Of a stretch of 64,000 nt of DNA, positions 15,420-25,225 are shown piece by piece. The notes beneath the pieces were generated by a model. It did no database searches and had not been told where the DNA came from. It saw nothing but the letters and a program-made list of their open reading frames with translations. The stretch is from positions 478,409 to 542,408 of the forward strand of contig JACPEA010000002.1 of the NCBI GenBank assembly GCA_016183765.1, read 5' to 3'. The DNA comes from Bacteroidota bacterium (GTDB lineage: Bacteria; Bacteroidota; Bacteroidia; Chitinophagales; Chitinophagaceae). How positions within the stretch are numbered: position 1 is the stretch's first letter; the number at the start of each line of letters is the position of its first letter. Position numbers and translations under genes: made by a program.

Positions 15420-17774
15420 TTACAACCGTATATTCCAGGTTACCGAAGGCAGTATCGGGAACAGTGACACCTGTTTGGCCACCACTTTCAAAGTTCCGGC
15501 GGCTGCCGTACCCTCCTGGTCGTAATAAATGAAATATGGATTCATGCGACTGTAGAGGTTGTAGATGCTGAACACCCAGTTACTACTGAACTTCCGTTGT
15601 TTTTTGGGTTGTGGCGTATAGGTGGCCGATACATCCAGCCGGTGGTAGGCTTTCATCCGGTAAGCATTGATGCGGCTGTATTCCTGGGTAAGCACCCCTC
15701 CTACAAAATAGAAACGTTCGGGTAAGGAAGTGGCATTACCGGTACCATAGGTGAACACAGAGGATAGTTTCCATTTCTTATTTAATTCATAACTGCTGAC
15801 TATGGACAGGTCATGCCGCCGGTCATAGCGGCTCGGGTATTTCAAACCATCATTCAGATCGGGGAACCTGCGCCAGGTCCAGCTAAGCGTATAGCCGATC
15901 CAGCCTGTCCACCTGCCCTTCAGCTTGTTCACAAAAAATTCAGCGCCATAACTCCAGCCCCTGCCAAACACAAATTCTTCTTCGGGGTCTTTGAGAGACG
16001 GGGTATACCCTTCGCGGTATTCGATCTGGTTTTCCATGTTCTTGTAATACGCTTCCACGGAAGTTTCGAACATGCCATTTCCAAAATTCTTAAAATAACC
16101 CAAAGCGTACTGCCAGCTGATCTGCGGTTTTACGCGTAAAGTGCTGGGCACCCAGAGATCGGTCGGTAATGTGGAGCCCGCATTGGTTACCAGGTGGATG
16201 TATTGGAGGTTGCGTGTGGCAGCTATTTTTACAGACTCATTCTCGTTAATGGCGAAACGCAAAGTGGCGCGGGGCTCTAAGCCGCCGTAGGTTTTCACAT
16301 GCTGCCCCGGGCCGTAGACCGTACTGTCTGTTTTATTGCCACTGGCATCACGCTGGTACCAGGTAAACCGTCCCACCTGCTGGAACAGGCTGTACCGGAG
16401 GCCCAGGTTCAGTTTCAGTTTTGGACTGATCTCCCAATCATCCTGCACATACACAGCCCATTCATTGGCGAATTTACGGGTGGAATTATTCGGCGAAAAC
16501 ACCACGCTATCCTGGTTTCCACTAAGGATATTGGGCAAAAAAGTATGGTAGGTGTACTGCAGCCCGAACCGGATCCTGTGTTCCGGCACCGGGTAAAAAT
16601 CCACATCCGTTTTGGCTGTCAGGTCACGGATGCCGGATGAGAGTCGCAGGTTCAGGTCGTTCTGCCTGCCATCCAGCGAAAAACGGTAATCGTTGTACAC
16701 AAGGGTGGTATTGGCAAACAATTGTTTGTTGAAGATATGGTTCCAGCGCAGAGTGGCCGTTGAATTACCCCAGGGAATGGTGGTGCTGAAAGAGCGCTTG
16801 GTATTATTGAAATTGAACTTATCCCTGCCAAAATAACCGCTCAGGAAAAGTTTGTCCTTTTCAGAGAACTGGTAATTCATTTTGGCATTCAGGTCGTAGA
16901 AATAATACCCCGAGCCATAATATTCACTGGTCTTGCTGATCATGGGTTTGGCCAGCGCATCTATATAGGTCCTGCGTGCAGAGATCATATAGGATGCTTT
17001 GTTCTTTTTGATCGGCCCCTGAATGGAAAAACGCGATGCAATGAGGCCGATACCCGCATCTACCTGTGTGGTGTGCTGGTTACCCTCTTTCATGGCAATA
17101 TCCACCACGGATGAGATACGCCCCCCGTACTGTGCGGGCATGCCGCCCTTGATCAGGGTTACATTCTTAATGGCATCGGAATTGAACACAGAGAAAAAAC
17201 CGAACAGGTGGCCCGTATTGTACACCACCGCATCATCCAGTAAGATCAGGTTCTGGTCTGGCCCCCCGCCACGTACATAAAAACCGGCATTACCCTCACC
17301 CGCATTCCGCACACCCGGCAACAGTTGCAGTGTTTTCAGGATATCCACTTCCCCTAAAAAAGCAGGTAAGGTCCTGGCGGTATTCACACTCAATTCAAAC
17401 TTGCCCATCTGGGCCGTTTTGATATTGTTATCCCTTTTTCTGCTGTACACCGTAACATCACTGATCTGTGCTGAATTGGGCAGGAGCAGGATATTCTGCT
17501 GCAGGTTGTCCGAAAGGTTGAGCACAAACTCTTTGGCCTGGTAACCCACAAAAGAACAGGTGACCGAATACACCCCTTTTTTCAGCGTGATGGAATAAAA
17601 ACCATACTGGTTGCTGACCACGGTCTTGTTTTCCGGTTTACAGCTGAGATTGGCGCCTATCAGCGTCTCGCCGGTAAGGGAATCCTTGATATATCCGTTA
17701 AAAGTAAACTTATCCTGGGCCTGCAGGTTTGGTAGGGTAAAACAGGCCAATACCCAAATCAGTAATTTCTGCAT
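15420..17774 (-). CDS. TonB-dependent receptor with carboxypeptidase-regulatory-like N-terminus
   Basis: A protein of 784 residues with a signal peptide (LLIWVLACFTLPNLQAQ). A carboxypeptidase-D-like domain spans about residues 22-105 (FNGYIKDSLTGETLIGANLS, GFYSITLKKGVYSVTCSFVG). The plug follows (LPAFLGEVDILKTLQLLPGV, VRGGGPDQNLILLDDAVVYN). A beta barrel of about 570 residues then ends in PSVTWNIRL, a typical aromatic outer-membrane C-terminus. It is an outer-membrane importer; the ligand is unknown. A DUF3347-type lipoprotein gene lies 51 bp upstream on the same strand, suggesting one operon and perhaps metal-related traffic, which is only a hint. Confidence 0.92.
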   Translation of the reverse strand: MQKLLIWVLACFTLPNLQAQDKFTFNGYIKDSLTGETLIGANLSCKPENKTVVSNQYGFYSITLKKGVYSVTCSFVGYQAKEFVLNLSDNLQQNILLLPNSAQISDVTVYSRKRDNNIKTAQMGKFELSVNTARTLPAFLGEVDILKTLQLLPGVRNAGEGNAGFYVRGGGPDQNLILLDDAVVYNTGHLFGFFSVFNSDAIKNVTLIKGGMPAQYGGRISSVVDIAMKEGNQHTTQVDAGIGLIASRFSIQGPIKKNKASYMISARRTYIDALAKPMISKTSEYYGSGYYFYDLNAKMNYQFSEKDKLFLSGYFGRDKFNFNNTKRSFSTTIPWGNSTATLRWNHIFNKQLFANTTLVYNDYRFSLDGRQNDLNLRLSSGIRDLTAKTDVDFYPVPEHRIRFGLQYTYHTFLPNILSGNQDSVVFSPNNSTRKFANEWAVYVQDDWEISPKLKLNLGLRYSLFQQVGRFTWYQRDASGNKTDSTVYGPGQHVKTYGGLEPRATLRFAINENESVKIAATRNLQYIHLVTNAGSTLPTDLWVPSTLRVKPQISWQYALGYFKNFGNGMFETSVEAYYKNMENQIEYREGYTPSLKDPEEEFVFGRGWSYGAEFFVNKLKGRWTGWIGYTLSWTWRRFPDLNDGLKYPSRYDRRHDLSIVSSYELNKKWKLSSVFTYGTGNATSLPERFYFVGGVLTQEYSRINAYRMKAYHRLDVSATYTPQPKKQRKFSSNWVFSIYNLYSRMNPYFIYYDQEGTAAAGTLKVVAKQVSLFPILPSVTWNIRL

Positions 17775-17825
17775 AATCGTTCATAACCAACCATGCAACA
17801 AGGCAAAAGTTGGTTCCGGTTAATA

Positions 17826-18410
17826 TCAATGTCTGAAATCCAAAGAATCCCTTAATTCACCGCAGTCCAGCTTCTTTTTGGGCAAATAAGGGTTACGTAC
17901 CTGCCTGCTATGGCTTAACCAGGTGCCTCCCTGGTCGCTGAACGCATCCGCACAGTAAAACTGGTAAATGATCTGCCGGTCGTAATGAACGGTACGTACC
18001 AGGTCGTACAACTGCTCGCTCACCAGCTGGAAGGATTTCCGTTTGGGTTCCGGCTCCGTTTCGCCCAGTAGCCCTTTCAGTTCAGAGGAAATGCCTATCG
18101 CATAACTGCGGGCTGTGGCCACAATATTGGTGTCCGCCTTCAATTCATCGAGCTTCAGGCTGTCCGTTGCCTGTACCAGGCGTTGGGAAGCTGCAGTGAT
18201 ACCGGTATCATTTTCTGCAATAAAATGGTCTGTAAGCGCATAATACTGGGTCATCACCTCCCCAAAAGAGAGGTTAAAAGCTTCGGAATTAGCGCTTTGC
18301 GACAAAGCTACTGGTGGTTGGTGTGCAGCATCCGGTTGGGTGGCTTTTTTGTCGCCGTTCTGGCAGGAAGCAAGCAAAACGGCGATACCATACAGCAAAT
18401 ACTTCCGCAT
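17826..18410 (-). CDS. DUF3347-type lipoprotein
   Basis: A protein of 194 residues with a lipoprotein signal (RKYLLYGIAVLLASCQNGD; lipobox LASC). A helical domain at about residues 50-140 (YYALTDHFIAENDTGITAAS) resembles DUF3347. The C-terminal tail IYQFYCADAFSDQGGTWLSH...NPYLPKKKLDCGELRD has the pattern C-x-n-WLS-x-n-NPY-x-n-CG found in DUF3347 proteins. Those sit beside copper/cation efflux components in Bacteroidota. The ATG at 18410 is preferred to one at 18431, because the signal peptide starts there. It probably shares an operon with the TonB receptor gene downstream. Confidence 0.75.
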   Translation of the reverse strand: MRKYLLYGIAVLLASCQNGDKKATQPDAAHQPPVALSQSANSEAFNLSFGEVMTQYYALTDHFIAENDTGITAASQRLVQATDSLKLDELKADTNIVATARSYAIGISSELKGLLGETEPEPKRKSFQLVSEQLYDLVRTVHYDRQIIYQFYCADAFSDQGGTWLSHSRQVRNPYLPKKKLDCGELRDSLDFRH

Positions 18411-18466
18411 AGAAATAAATTTAGATAACAAAAATAAAGCAAATAGAATTGGGAGCTGTTTGCATT

Positions 18467-18474
18467 TACCTTTG
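18467..18474 (+). promoter_or_regulatory. -7 element for the ABC-F gene
   Basis: TACCTTTG matches TAnnTTTG, 23 bp before the ATG at 18498. The nearest TTG upstream is spaced by 15 bp rather than 19, so the -33 element is weak. Confidence 0.45.
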
Positions 18475-18497
18475 CGGCCTTAAATACTTGTTAATAG

Positions 18498-20459
18498 ATG
18501 TTGATAGGATTCCAGAATGTTACGTTTGAGTTTGGAGCAAGGGTGATCGTAGAAGATGCCACCTGGCATATACAGCCCGGCGACCGTATTGGCCTGATCG
18601 GCTATAACGGCACAGGTAAATCCACTTTGCTGAAAGTGCTTGTGGGTGAATACTCCCCTTCGAAAGGAACCGTGGAAAAAAGCAAGGATACCACGATCGG
18701 TTACCTGCACCAGGACCTGCTGAGTTTTGATACCAACGACAATATCACCGAAGTGGCCCTCAGTGCTTTTGAACGCGTTCGCGAACTGGAGAAAGAGATC
18801 GAGCAATTGGGACATGCGTTGGAAAAGGATTCTGAAAACGAAGAACTGCTGATCCGCTATACGGATGCCCTGCATGAACTGGATGTATTGGACGGATACA
18901 ATATTCACCATAAGGCCGAAGAGGTACTACATGGCCTGGGCTTCAGCAACGAAGACCTGGTACGACCCTACAAAGAGTTCAGTGGTGGCTGGCGCATGCG
19001 TGTGCTGCTGGCGAAAATGATCCTGCAGCAGCCCGACGTGTTGCTGATGGACGAACCTACCAACCACCTTGACCTTCCTTCCATAGAGTGGCTGGAGAAA
19101 TACCTGCTGCATTACAAGGGCAGTGTGGTGATCGTGAGCCACGATAAATTTTTCCTGAACAGGATGGTGAACAAGATCGTGGAGCTGTACCAGCAGCAGT
19201 TACATATTTATTCGGGCGATTACGAGTTTTATGAGCAGGAAAAGATGATCCGGATAGATATGCAGCAGAAAGCCTACGAGAACCAGCAGGATTATATCCG
19301 CCAGCAGGAACGTTTCATCGAACGTTTCAAAGCCAAAGCCAGTAAGGCCGCACAGGCACAGAGCGTGCAGAAACGGCTTGATAAGATCGAAAAGATAGAA
19401 GATGTAAAACTGGAACGTCCCGACCTGCGCATCAATTTCCAGTTAGATAAGGTTCCGGGTAAGATACTGGTACACCTGAAAGATGTGAGTAAACATTTTG
19501 GCAAACTGAATATTGTGGATCATACCAGTGCAGAGATCGAAAGAGGCGATAAGATCGCGTTGATCGGTGCTAACGGAAAAGGTAAATCCACCGTACTGCG
19601 CATGATCGCCGGTACGGAGAAATTCGATGGCGAACGGGTGTGGGGACATAACGTAGAAGAAAGTTTCTATGCACAACACCAGTTGGAAGCACTCTCACTC
19701 AACAATAACCTGCTGGAAGAACTACAGCAATGCGGCAGCAAAAAAACAGATGTGGAACTGCGCGCACTGCTGGGCGCTTTCCTGTTCAGCGGCGATGATG
19801 TTGACAAAAAGATCAAAGTCCTCAGCGGAGGTGAAAAAGCCCGCGTGGCACTGGCTAAAACTATTGTGAGCAAGGCCAATTTCCTGCTGCTGGATGAACC
19901 TACCAACCACCTGGACATGCACTCGGTAGAATTACTGGCCGAGGCATTGAATAAATATGAGGGCAGTTATATCCTGGTGAGCCACGACCGTTATTTCATT
20001 TCCAAGACCGCCAATAAGATCTGGGAGATCGTTGACCACCAGATCAAGGAATTCAAGGGAACCTACCAGGAATGGGTAGACTGGAATGAACGTATGGCCA
20101 GGATCAACGCAGAAAAACAGAAACAGGGTATTACAGATAATAAACCCGAGCCAGCACCGGTTGCCAAACCTGTGGTTCCGGAAAAACAGGCAGCCCCTGC
20201 TCCCATCAACCGCGAGCTGCAGAAAGAACTGCAAAAGGAACAGCGCCGTTTAACCAACCTGGAAACACAGCTGACCAAAGCCAAAGAAGAAGAAAACCGT
20301 TTTGAACAGGCGTTGGGTAATCCCAACAACTATGCCGATAAAAGCAAGTTCATCCAGATAGAAGCGGATTATACCCAAGCAAAAAAAGAACGCGAAAGAC
20401 TGGAAAAGGAATACGAAACCTCTTTTGAAAAAGTGCTCGAACTGGAATCGCAGCTTTAG
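18498..20459 (+). CDS. ABC-F family ATPase (Uup/EttA-like translation factor)
   Basis: A protein of 653 residues with two ABC domains and no membrane segments. Walker A motifs are GYNGTGKST and GANGKGKST. Signatures are FSGGWRMR and LSGGEKAR. Walker B motifs are LLMDEPTNHLD and LLLDEPTNHLD. A linker of about 80 residues between the domains (QQDYIRQQERFIERFKAKAS) is the P-site tRNA interaction motif. A charged C-terminal coiled coil (about residues 560-653) follows a proline-rich hinge, resembling Uup. Such proteins act on ribosomes, some giving antibiotic protection. The stop overlaps the convergent formimidoylglutamase stop by 4 bp. Confidence 0.93.
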   Translation: MLIGFQNVTFEFGARVIVEDATWHIQPGDRIGLIGYNGTGKSTLLKVLVGEYSPSKGTVEKSKDTTIGYLHQDLLSFDTNDNITEVALSAFERVRELEKEIEQLGHALEKDSENEELLIRYTDALHELDVLDGYNIHHKAEEVLHGLGFSNEDLVRPYKEFSGGWRMRVLLAKMILQQPDVLLMDEPTNHLDLPSIEWLEKYLLHYKGSVVIVSHDKFFLNRMVNKIVELYQQQLHIYSGDYEFYEQEKMIRIDMQQKAYENQQDYIRQQERFIERFKAKASKAAQAQSVQKRLDKIEKIEDVKLERPDLRINFQLDKVPGKILVHLKDVSKHFGKLNIVDHTSAEIERGDKIALIGANGKGKSTVLRMIAGTEKFDGERVWGHNVEESFYAQHQLEALSLNNNLLEELQQCGSKKTDVELRALLGAFLFSGDDVDKKIKVLSGGEKARVALAKTIVSKANFLLLDEPTNHLDMHSVELLAEALNKYEGSYILVSHDRYFISKTANKIWEIVDHQIKEFKGTYQEWVDWNERMARINAEKQKQGITDNKPEPAPVAKPVVPEKQAAPAPINRELQKELQKEQRRLTNLETQLTKAKEEENRFEQALGNPNNYADKSKFIQIEADYTQAKKERERLEKEYETSFEKVLELESQL

Positions 20460-21508
20460 GCGATGGACATGGCTTTTACAAAATCACTGACCAGGTAACT
20501 GATCATTTTACCCGTTGCCGGATTGCTTCTTCCATCTGATAACTGTACCGCTCCCTCGCAGATATGCAGGTAAGCCAGTTTGCTGTCGGCCGCTGCAAAA
20601 TTCAGGAACTGCCTGGCATGGTTCAGCGAAATGCCGGCAGGACTGGTAGCGCTGCTCAGCGCATGTTCAATGCAGTCCAGGTCAAGCTCCAGTCCGCATA
20701 AAGTGTCACTCGTAAAATTGGTGGCGTGCCCTATCGCCTGCAAAAAAGTACTTTTTTCGTGAATGAAAATGTCTTCATAGGTAATACAGTCCACAAAAGG
20801 GTTGTTCACTACATCCATCCACACATTCTGTGGCAGGTAATTTTCGTGTAAACACAGGATAAAATATTTTTCCAGGTACCCGTCTGCTTCGGCATAACTG
20901 AAGCCGTTACCACTGTGGCGTCCTTCCATGGGTCTGAAATCGGCGTGGGCATCCAGGTTAATGGCATTGATCTGTGCAATGGGCAGTACACCCGCTTTAT
21001 AAAATCCTTTGGCAGCACCTTTGATGCAGGGATAGGAATTGTTATGTCCGCCACCAATCACGATCGGGATCTTCTTGTTCTGGGTAATGATATGTACCAG
21101 TTGTTCCACTTCGTCGTCGATCGCATTCACCGCATGCCGGTAAGCAGCCAGCCGCTCTTCAGCATCATGCGCGTGCTGTTCGATCAAACGTTCCATATCC
21201 GAGAAATCGAAATGGCCCAGCAAGAGTATATTGCTGCCTTCCAGGAAATCGTTGCTTTGGATATTCGCGAAAGCATTCAGGAAAGCCAGCCAGGCCGAAT
21301 CGGTTCCCCCGATGCCCATATTGGCTTTCACACCAATATCTTCCGGAATACCGAGTAAAACGAACGATGCGTCGGATTGCTGCAAGGAAACTTCCAGTTG
21401 ACTGGGATCGGCCAGTACCTGCAAACGCTCGCCCAGTTTGGTCTCAAAACGGCGGATACGCGTGATCGAGAGGATATCCTGTTTGTTGTAGAACCTGAAA
21501 TGACTCAT
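20456..21508 (-). CDS. hutG: Formimidoylglutamase (arginase/ureohydrolase family)
   Basis: A protein of 350 residues. Binuclear manganese motifs of the ureohydrolase fold are VIGGGHNNSYP (GGDH-like), NLDAHADFRP and LELDLDCIEHA. The likely reaction is N-formimidoyl-glutamate to glutamate and formamide, the last step of histidine degradation. Assignment to formimidoylglutamase rather than arginase or agmatinase rests on the neighbouring imidazolonepropionase gene (56 bp upstream) and the Bacteroidetes family pattern. Together the two genes act on consecutive intermediates of the Hut pathway. Confidence 0.8.
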   Translation of the reverse strand: MSHFRFYNKQDILSITRIRRFETKLGERLQVLADPSQLEVSLQQSDASFVLLGIPEDIGVKANMGIGGTDSAWLAFLNAFANIQSNDFLEGSNILLLGHFDFSDMERLIEQHAHDAEERLAAYRHAVNAIDDEVEQLVHIITQNKKIPIVIGGGHNNSYPCIKGAAKGFYKAGVLPIAQINAINLDAHADFRPMEGRHSGNGFSYAEADGYLEKYFILCLHENYLPQNVWMDVVNNPFVDCITYEDIFIHEKSTFLQAIGHATNFTSDTLCGLELDLDCIEHALSSATSPAGISLNHARQFLNFAAADSKLAYLHICEGAVQLSDGRSNPATGKMISYLVSDFVKAMSIA

Positions 21509-21564
21509 ATGGCAATATTTTCCCTGATAAGATAATAGGATGCCGACAGTTATCCTAAATATAC

Positions 21565-22806
21565 TTAAATAAACGACCCGTTGATCATCACTTTATCGAT
21601 CAGGTTGGAGCCGAAAGCATAAGGCAGGTAGGCCAGTGAGGGAATGGGATGGGTAAGGATCAGGTTGGCCCGTTTGCCCGGGGTGATGCTGCCCAGCTCC
21701 TGCCCGAGTTCCATGGCGAAAGCCCCATTGATGGTGGCGGCATTAATGGCTTCTTCCGGCAACAGTTTCAGCTGGATACAGCTCATGGAAACAACCAGGT
21801 TCATATTGCCGCTGGGACTGGATCCGGGATTATAATCCGAAGCCAGCGCAATAGCGCAACCCTTCTCGATCAAAGTCCTGGCAGGCTGAAAAGGCATACG
21901 CAGGAAAAAAGCGGCCGTGGGCAGCAAAGTACCGATGGTATTGGAAGCCGCCAGTGTATTCATGGCATGTTCATCCATGGTCTCCAGGTGATCCACCGAT
22001 ACGGCACCCAATTTTACCCCCATTTCCGTACCACCCGAAACATGTAACTGGTTAGCGTGTATCCTGGGCTTCAAGCCAATGGCCATACCGGCGCGACAGA
22101 TCCTTTCTGTTTCCTCGGGGCTGAAAAAACCCTGTTCGCAGAAAACATCAATATAATCCGCCAATCCCTCCGCGGCAATGGCGGGGATCATTTCATCGAT
22201 GATCAAACGGATATATCCTTCATGATCCTCCCGGTAAGCAAGCGGAAAAGTATGCGCCCCCAGGAAACTGGCTTTCACCGGTATCGGTGCTTTCTCTTTC
22301 AGGCGTTTGATGACACGCAGCATTTTTAATTCACCGGCCACGGAAAGTCCATAACCACTCTTGATCTCAATAGCGCCGGTTCCCAAACGCATCAGCGATT
22401 GTAAACGCTCCCATGCCTGGTCAAAGAGTATGTCTTCCGGCGTATCGTTCAATTTCCGGGCAGAATGCAGGATACCGCCACCTTTGGCAGCGATCTCGGC
22501 ATAGGAAAGTCCCCTGATCTTATCCACGAACTCCTCTTCCCTGCTGGCGGCAAATACAATATGGGTATGACTATCGCACCAGGCAGGCAGGATGCTGGCT
22601 CCCCGGGCATCGTACAGGTCTTCTCCCTCCCCGAACTCACGGTTGGCAAGGGTTGCCATCTTGCCATATTCCTGGATCCGGCCATCCCTGATCAGCAACC
22701 AGGCATCTTCCATCACCGGCAGTTGTGCCAGTTCAGCGCCACGCAACAATGTTGAAGTTTCGCGAACATTTACCAGTTGACGGATGTTGGTGATCAGCAG
22801 GTTCAT
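21565..22806 (-). CDS. hutI: Imidazolonepropionase
   Basis: A protein of 413 residues of the amidohydrolase family. Metal and substrate motifs are PAWCDSHTHIVFAASREEE, KASFLGAHTFPLAY, LKPRIHANQLHVSGG and ALASDYNPGSSPSGNM. It opens the imidazolone ring of 4-imidazolone-5-propanoate to formimidoylglutamate. It lies directly upstream of hutG and is probably cotranscribed. hutH and hutU are not in this window. The start is the ATG read at 22804-22806. Confidence 0.95.
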   Translation of the reverse strand: MNLLITNIRQLVNVRETSTLLRGAELAQLPVMEDAWLLIRDGRIQEYGKMATLANREFGEGEDLYDARGASILPAWCDSHTHIVFAASREEEFVDKIRGLSYAEIAAKGGGILHSARKLNDTPEDILFDQAWERLQSLMRLGTGAIEIKSGYGLSVAGELKMLRVIKRLKEKAPIPVKASFLGAHTFPLAYREDHEGYIRLIIDEMIPAIAAEGLADYIDVFCEQGFFSPEETERICRAGMAIGLKPRIHANQLHVSGGTEMGVKLGAVSVDHLETMDEHAMNTLAASNTIGTLLPTAAFFLRMPFQPARTLIEKGCAIALASDYNPGSSPSGNMNLVVSMSCIQLKLLPEEAINAATINGAFAMELGQELGSITPGKRANLILTHPIPSLAYLPYAFGSNLIDKVMINGSFI

Positions 22807-22860
22807 ACAGGCAAATTAACCAGAAACTCAGGATTCCCCAATAAAGCTTTATTTTAAGAT

Positions 22861-23583
22861 ATGATCTGTCAACTCACCGTGGTTAGATACCCCAGATGGC
22901 TGGGCTGGGCCGGGTTCCTGTCAATGGCGGTCTTTCGGTTACGACTCTGGTTTTCCTCCGGCATCAGCTTCTGGAAACTGATGGGTTGCGGCCGCAACGG
23001 CACATTCGATAAAACCCCCGACTGGCGGCAATGGGCGGTTTTACTGGTATGGCAGAAGCAACCTGATGCCAGCGATGACGATTCGCTCTCGGCAAGAGCT
23101 GGCCAAACACCAGGTTTGTTTGGTAGCTGGTGGCAATTCTTCGGCTGCGAAAAATGGGAACTGCTGCTGGAACCCATCGAAGGTCATGGTACCTGGGACG
23201 GCAAACACTGCTTCGGCGATCTACCCAAACAAACCGGTCATGAAGGCCTGATCGGTATCTTGACAAGAGCCACCATACGCCCCGGCAAACTGGGCAGTTT
23301 CTGGAAACATGTTGACGGGGTAGCCGGGCAAATGGCTACAGCCGATGGTTTTATTACTTCCCTGGGCATCGGGGAAGTTCCCTGGATCAAACAGGCCACT
23401 TTCAGTGTATGGGAGAACCGGGAAAAGATGAAACAGTTCGCCTACCAGATGCAGGACCATGCCGAAGTGATCCGTAAAACGAGAAAAGAGAACTGGTACA
23501 GCGAAGATATGTTCGTACGATTCCGGATCCTATCTGCCAATGGCAGCCTGCAAGGCCATAATCCTTTGCAGGGAAAGTTGTAA
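22861..23583 (+). CDS. Spheroidene monooxygenase (CrtA)-like protein
   Basis: A protein of 240 residues. Recognisable stretches are FWKLMGCGRNGTFDKTPDWR, ATIRPGKLGSFWKHVDGVAG, SLGIGEVPWIKQATFSVWEN and HAEVIRKTRKENWYSEDMFV, which match the CrtA/spheroidene monooxygenase family (a DUF3291-like ferredoxin-like fold). In phototrophs CrtA adds a keto group to carotenoids; Bacteroidota homologues are often near carotenoid genes. Here no other carotenoid gene is next to it: hutI is divergent upstream, 54 bp away, and arginine deiminase lies downstream. The true substrate is therefore unclear. Confidence 0.8.
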   Translation: MICQLTVVRYPRWLGWAGFLSMAVFRLRLWFSSGISFWKLMGCGRNGTFDKTPDWRQWAVLLVWQKQPDASDDDSLSARAGQTPGLFGSWWQFFGCEKWELLLEPIEGHGTWDGKHCFGDLPKQTGHEGLIGILTRATIRPGKLGSFWKHVDGVAGQMATADGFITSLGIGEVPWIKQATFSVWENREKMKQFAYQMQDHAEVIRKTRKENWYSEDMFVRFRILSANGSLQGHNPLQGKL

Positions 23584-23748
23584 CTTGCTACTACAACCTA
23601 TGAACCACTGTAGCACCATATCACTCCTGACTGCCCATTTTGCCTGGATGTACCGCGGACTGAACGCTATGCCGGATCATTGACAAGGACAGATCCCCCC
23701 TATTGTCAACCCGTTTTTTTTTCATTGATCCCAACTTAATTCTTTTGT

Positions 23749-25194
23749 ATGGATAAGACTTTATCTGTAAACTCCGAAATAGGAACCTTACGACGGTTAT
23801 TGGTACATAGTCCGGACAGTGGCCTGGGCAAAGTAGTGCCTTCCAAAGCGCAGGACTGGCTGTTCGAAGACATTGTACACCTCGACACCATCCGCCGGAA
23901 CGAATACGATTATTACACCAAACTGCTCCTGTATTTTCTGGACCCGGAAAAAATAAAAGGGCGTCTGAACCAAATAGATGCCCCCGAAACCAACCGTAAT
24001 TTTTACAAACCCGAACATCCTGATTTTTTTGCATCGGAGAATGTGGTGGAACTGGAATGGTTGCTGGCACAGGTGCTGGGCGATAAAGACATCCTCACCA
24101 AACTGGTGGCTTCGGTCTGCGCCATCGAGGGTTGTACTTACCGGGTGCAGAACGAATTACTTGGATATGCGCCTGCCGAACTGGCCAAAACATTCATTTC
24201 AGGAACCTCGCGCAACAAACAATTGCTGTTTGCGCCGATACCCAATTTTATTTTTACGCGTGATATCGGCATCACCATCAAGGACCATGTGCTGCTGAAC
24301 AAACCCGCCAAAAAAGCACGTACCCGGGAGACCCTGCTGGCCAAATACATTTTCTTCCATCATCCCATGTTCAGCAGGTACCGGGATAATATCATTGAAC
24401 TGGCCGATTCGAACCACAGTTTCCTGGTACCCAAGGACGATGATGAACGAAAGATCACGCTGGAAGGCGGTGATATCATGGTAGTCAGTGACCAGCACCT
24501 GCTGGTGGGCATCAGTGAACGTACCTCTTCGGAAGCCGCCGTGAAGATCACCAATACCCTGTTTAACAAAGGACTGATGGAGAAGATCACCATCGTTAAA
24601 ATACCCAAGAAGCGAGACTATATGCATATCGATACCGTATTCACGCAGGTAAAAAGGGATGTTTGGGTGATGCTGGGCAATTTCTCACGCAAAGCCATGA
24701 AACACGAGGATGAAGATGCCGTTGAGCGCATACTGGAAGTAAAGAAAGAAGAAAAGATTAAGATACTGCAGTTCCATAAAAAACATCCCGACAACCCGGT
24801 TTCGTTCGACAGCCTGGAAGACCTGTTGATCGATATCAGCAGGAAGGACCTGAACTGCAGCGGCGAAATACGGTTCATCTATTCGGGTAACAACGAGTTT
24901 CCGTACAGCGCCCGGGAGCAATGGACAGACTCCTGCAACCTGCTGGCCCTGAAAGAAGGCGTGGTACTGGGTTACGACCGGAACGACAAGACCACGGAAG
25001 CATTCAGGAATGCCGGTTTCCAAGTGATGCAGGCCGGTGACCTGTTACAGCAACTGGAAGCAGGCACAATGCAGACGGATACCATCAGCGATACGCTGAT
25101 ACTGATACCATCTGCGGAACTGTCCCGGGCCCGGGGTGGTTTTCATTGCATGAGTATGCCTTTGTGGCGCGAGCCATTGAATCATGATAAGTGA
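23749..25194 (+). CDS. Arginine deiminase family protein
   Basis: A protein of 481 residues. Guanidine-modifying motifs visible: EIGTLRRLLVHSPDSGL at the N-terminus, NFIFTRDIGI, LEGGDIMVV, VGISERTSSEAA, YMHIDTVFTQV (catalytic His region) and a C-terminal ARGGFHCMSMPLW with the catalytic cysteine. The reaction for true family members is arginine to citrulline plus ammonia. It is longer than ArcA (about 410 residues); a charged insertion (VKKEEKIKILQFHKKHPDNP) adds length. The next gene, a CtlX-type hydrolase, follows closely, so together they look like an arginine/citrulline-processing pair. Confidence 0.85.
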   Translation: MDKTLSVNSEIGTLRRLLVHSPDSGLGKVVPSKAQDWLFEDIVHLDTIRRNEYDYYTKLLLYFLDPEKIKGRLNQIDAPETNRNFYKPEHPDFFASENVVELEWLLAQVLGDKDILTKLVASVCAIEGCTYRVQNELLGYAPAELAKTFISGTSRNKQLLFAPIPNFIFTRDIGITIKDHVLLNKPAKKARTRETLLAKYIFFHHPMFSRYRDNIIELADSNHSFLVPKDDDERKITLEGGDIMVVSDQHLLVGISERTSSEAAVKITNTLFNKGLMEKITIVKIPKKRDYMHIDTVFTQVKRDVWVMLGNFSRKAMKHEDEDAVERILEVKKEEKIKILQFHKKHPDNPVSFDSLEDLLIDISRKDLNCSGEIRFIYSGNNEFPYSAREQWTDSCNLLALKEGVVLGYDRNDKTTEAFRNAGFQVMQAGDLLQQLEAGTMQTDTISDTLILIPSAELSRARGGFHCMSMPLWREPLNHDK

Positions 25195-25225
25195 AACGTA
25201 TCTTGAATTTCAGAAACCCGACAAC

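Noticed and set aside
23621..24070. 149-residue minus-strand frame before arginine deiminase
   Set aside because: It covers the start of the arginine deiminase gene in antisense and has no recognisable pattern.
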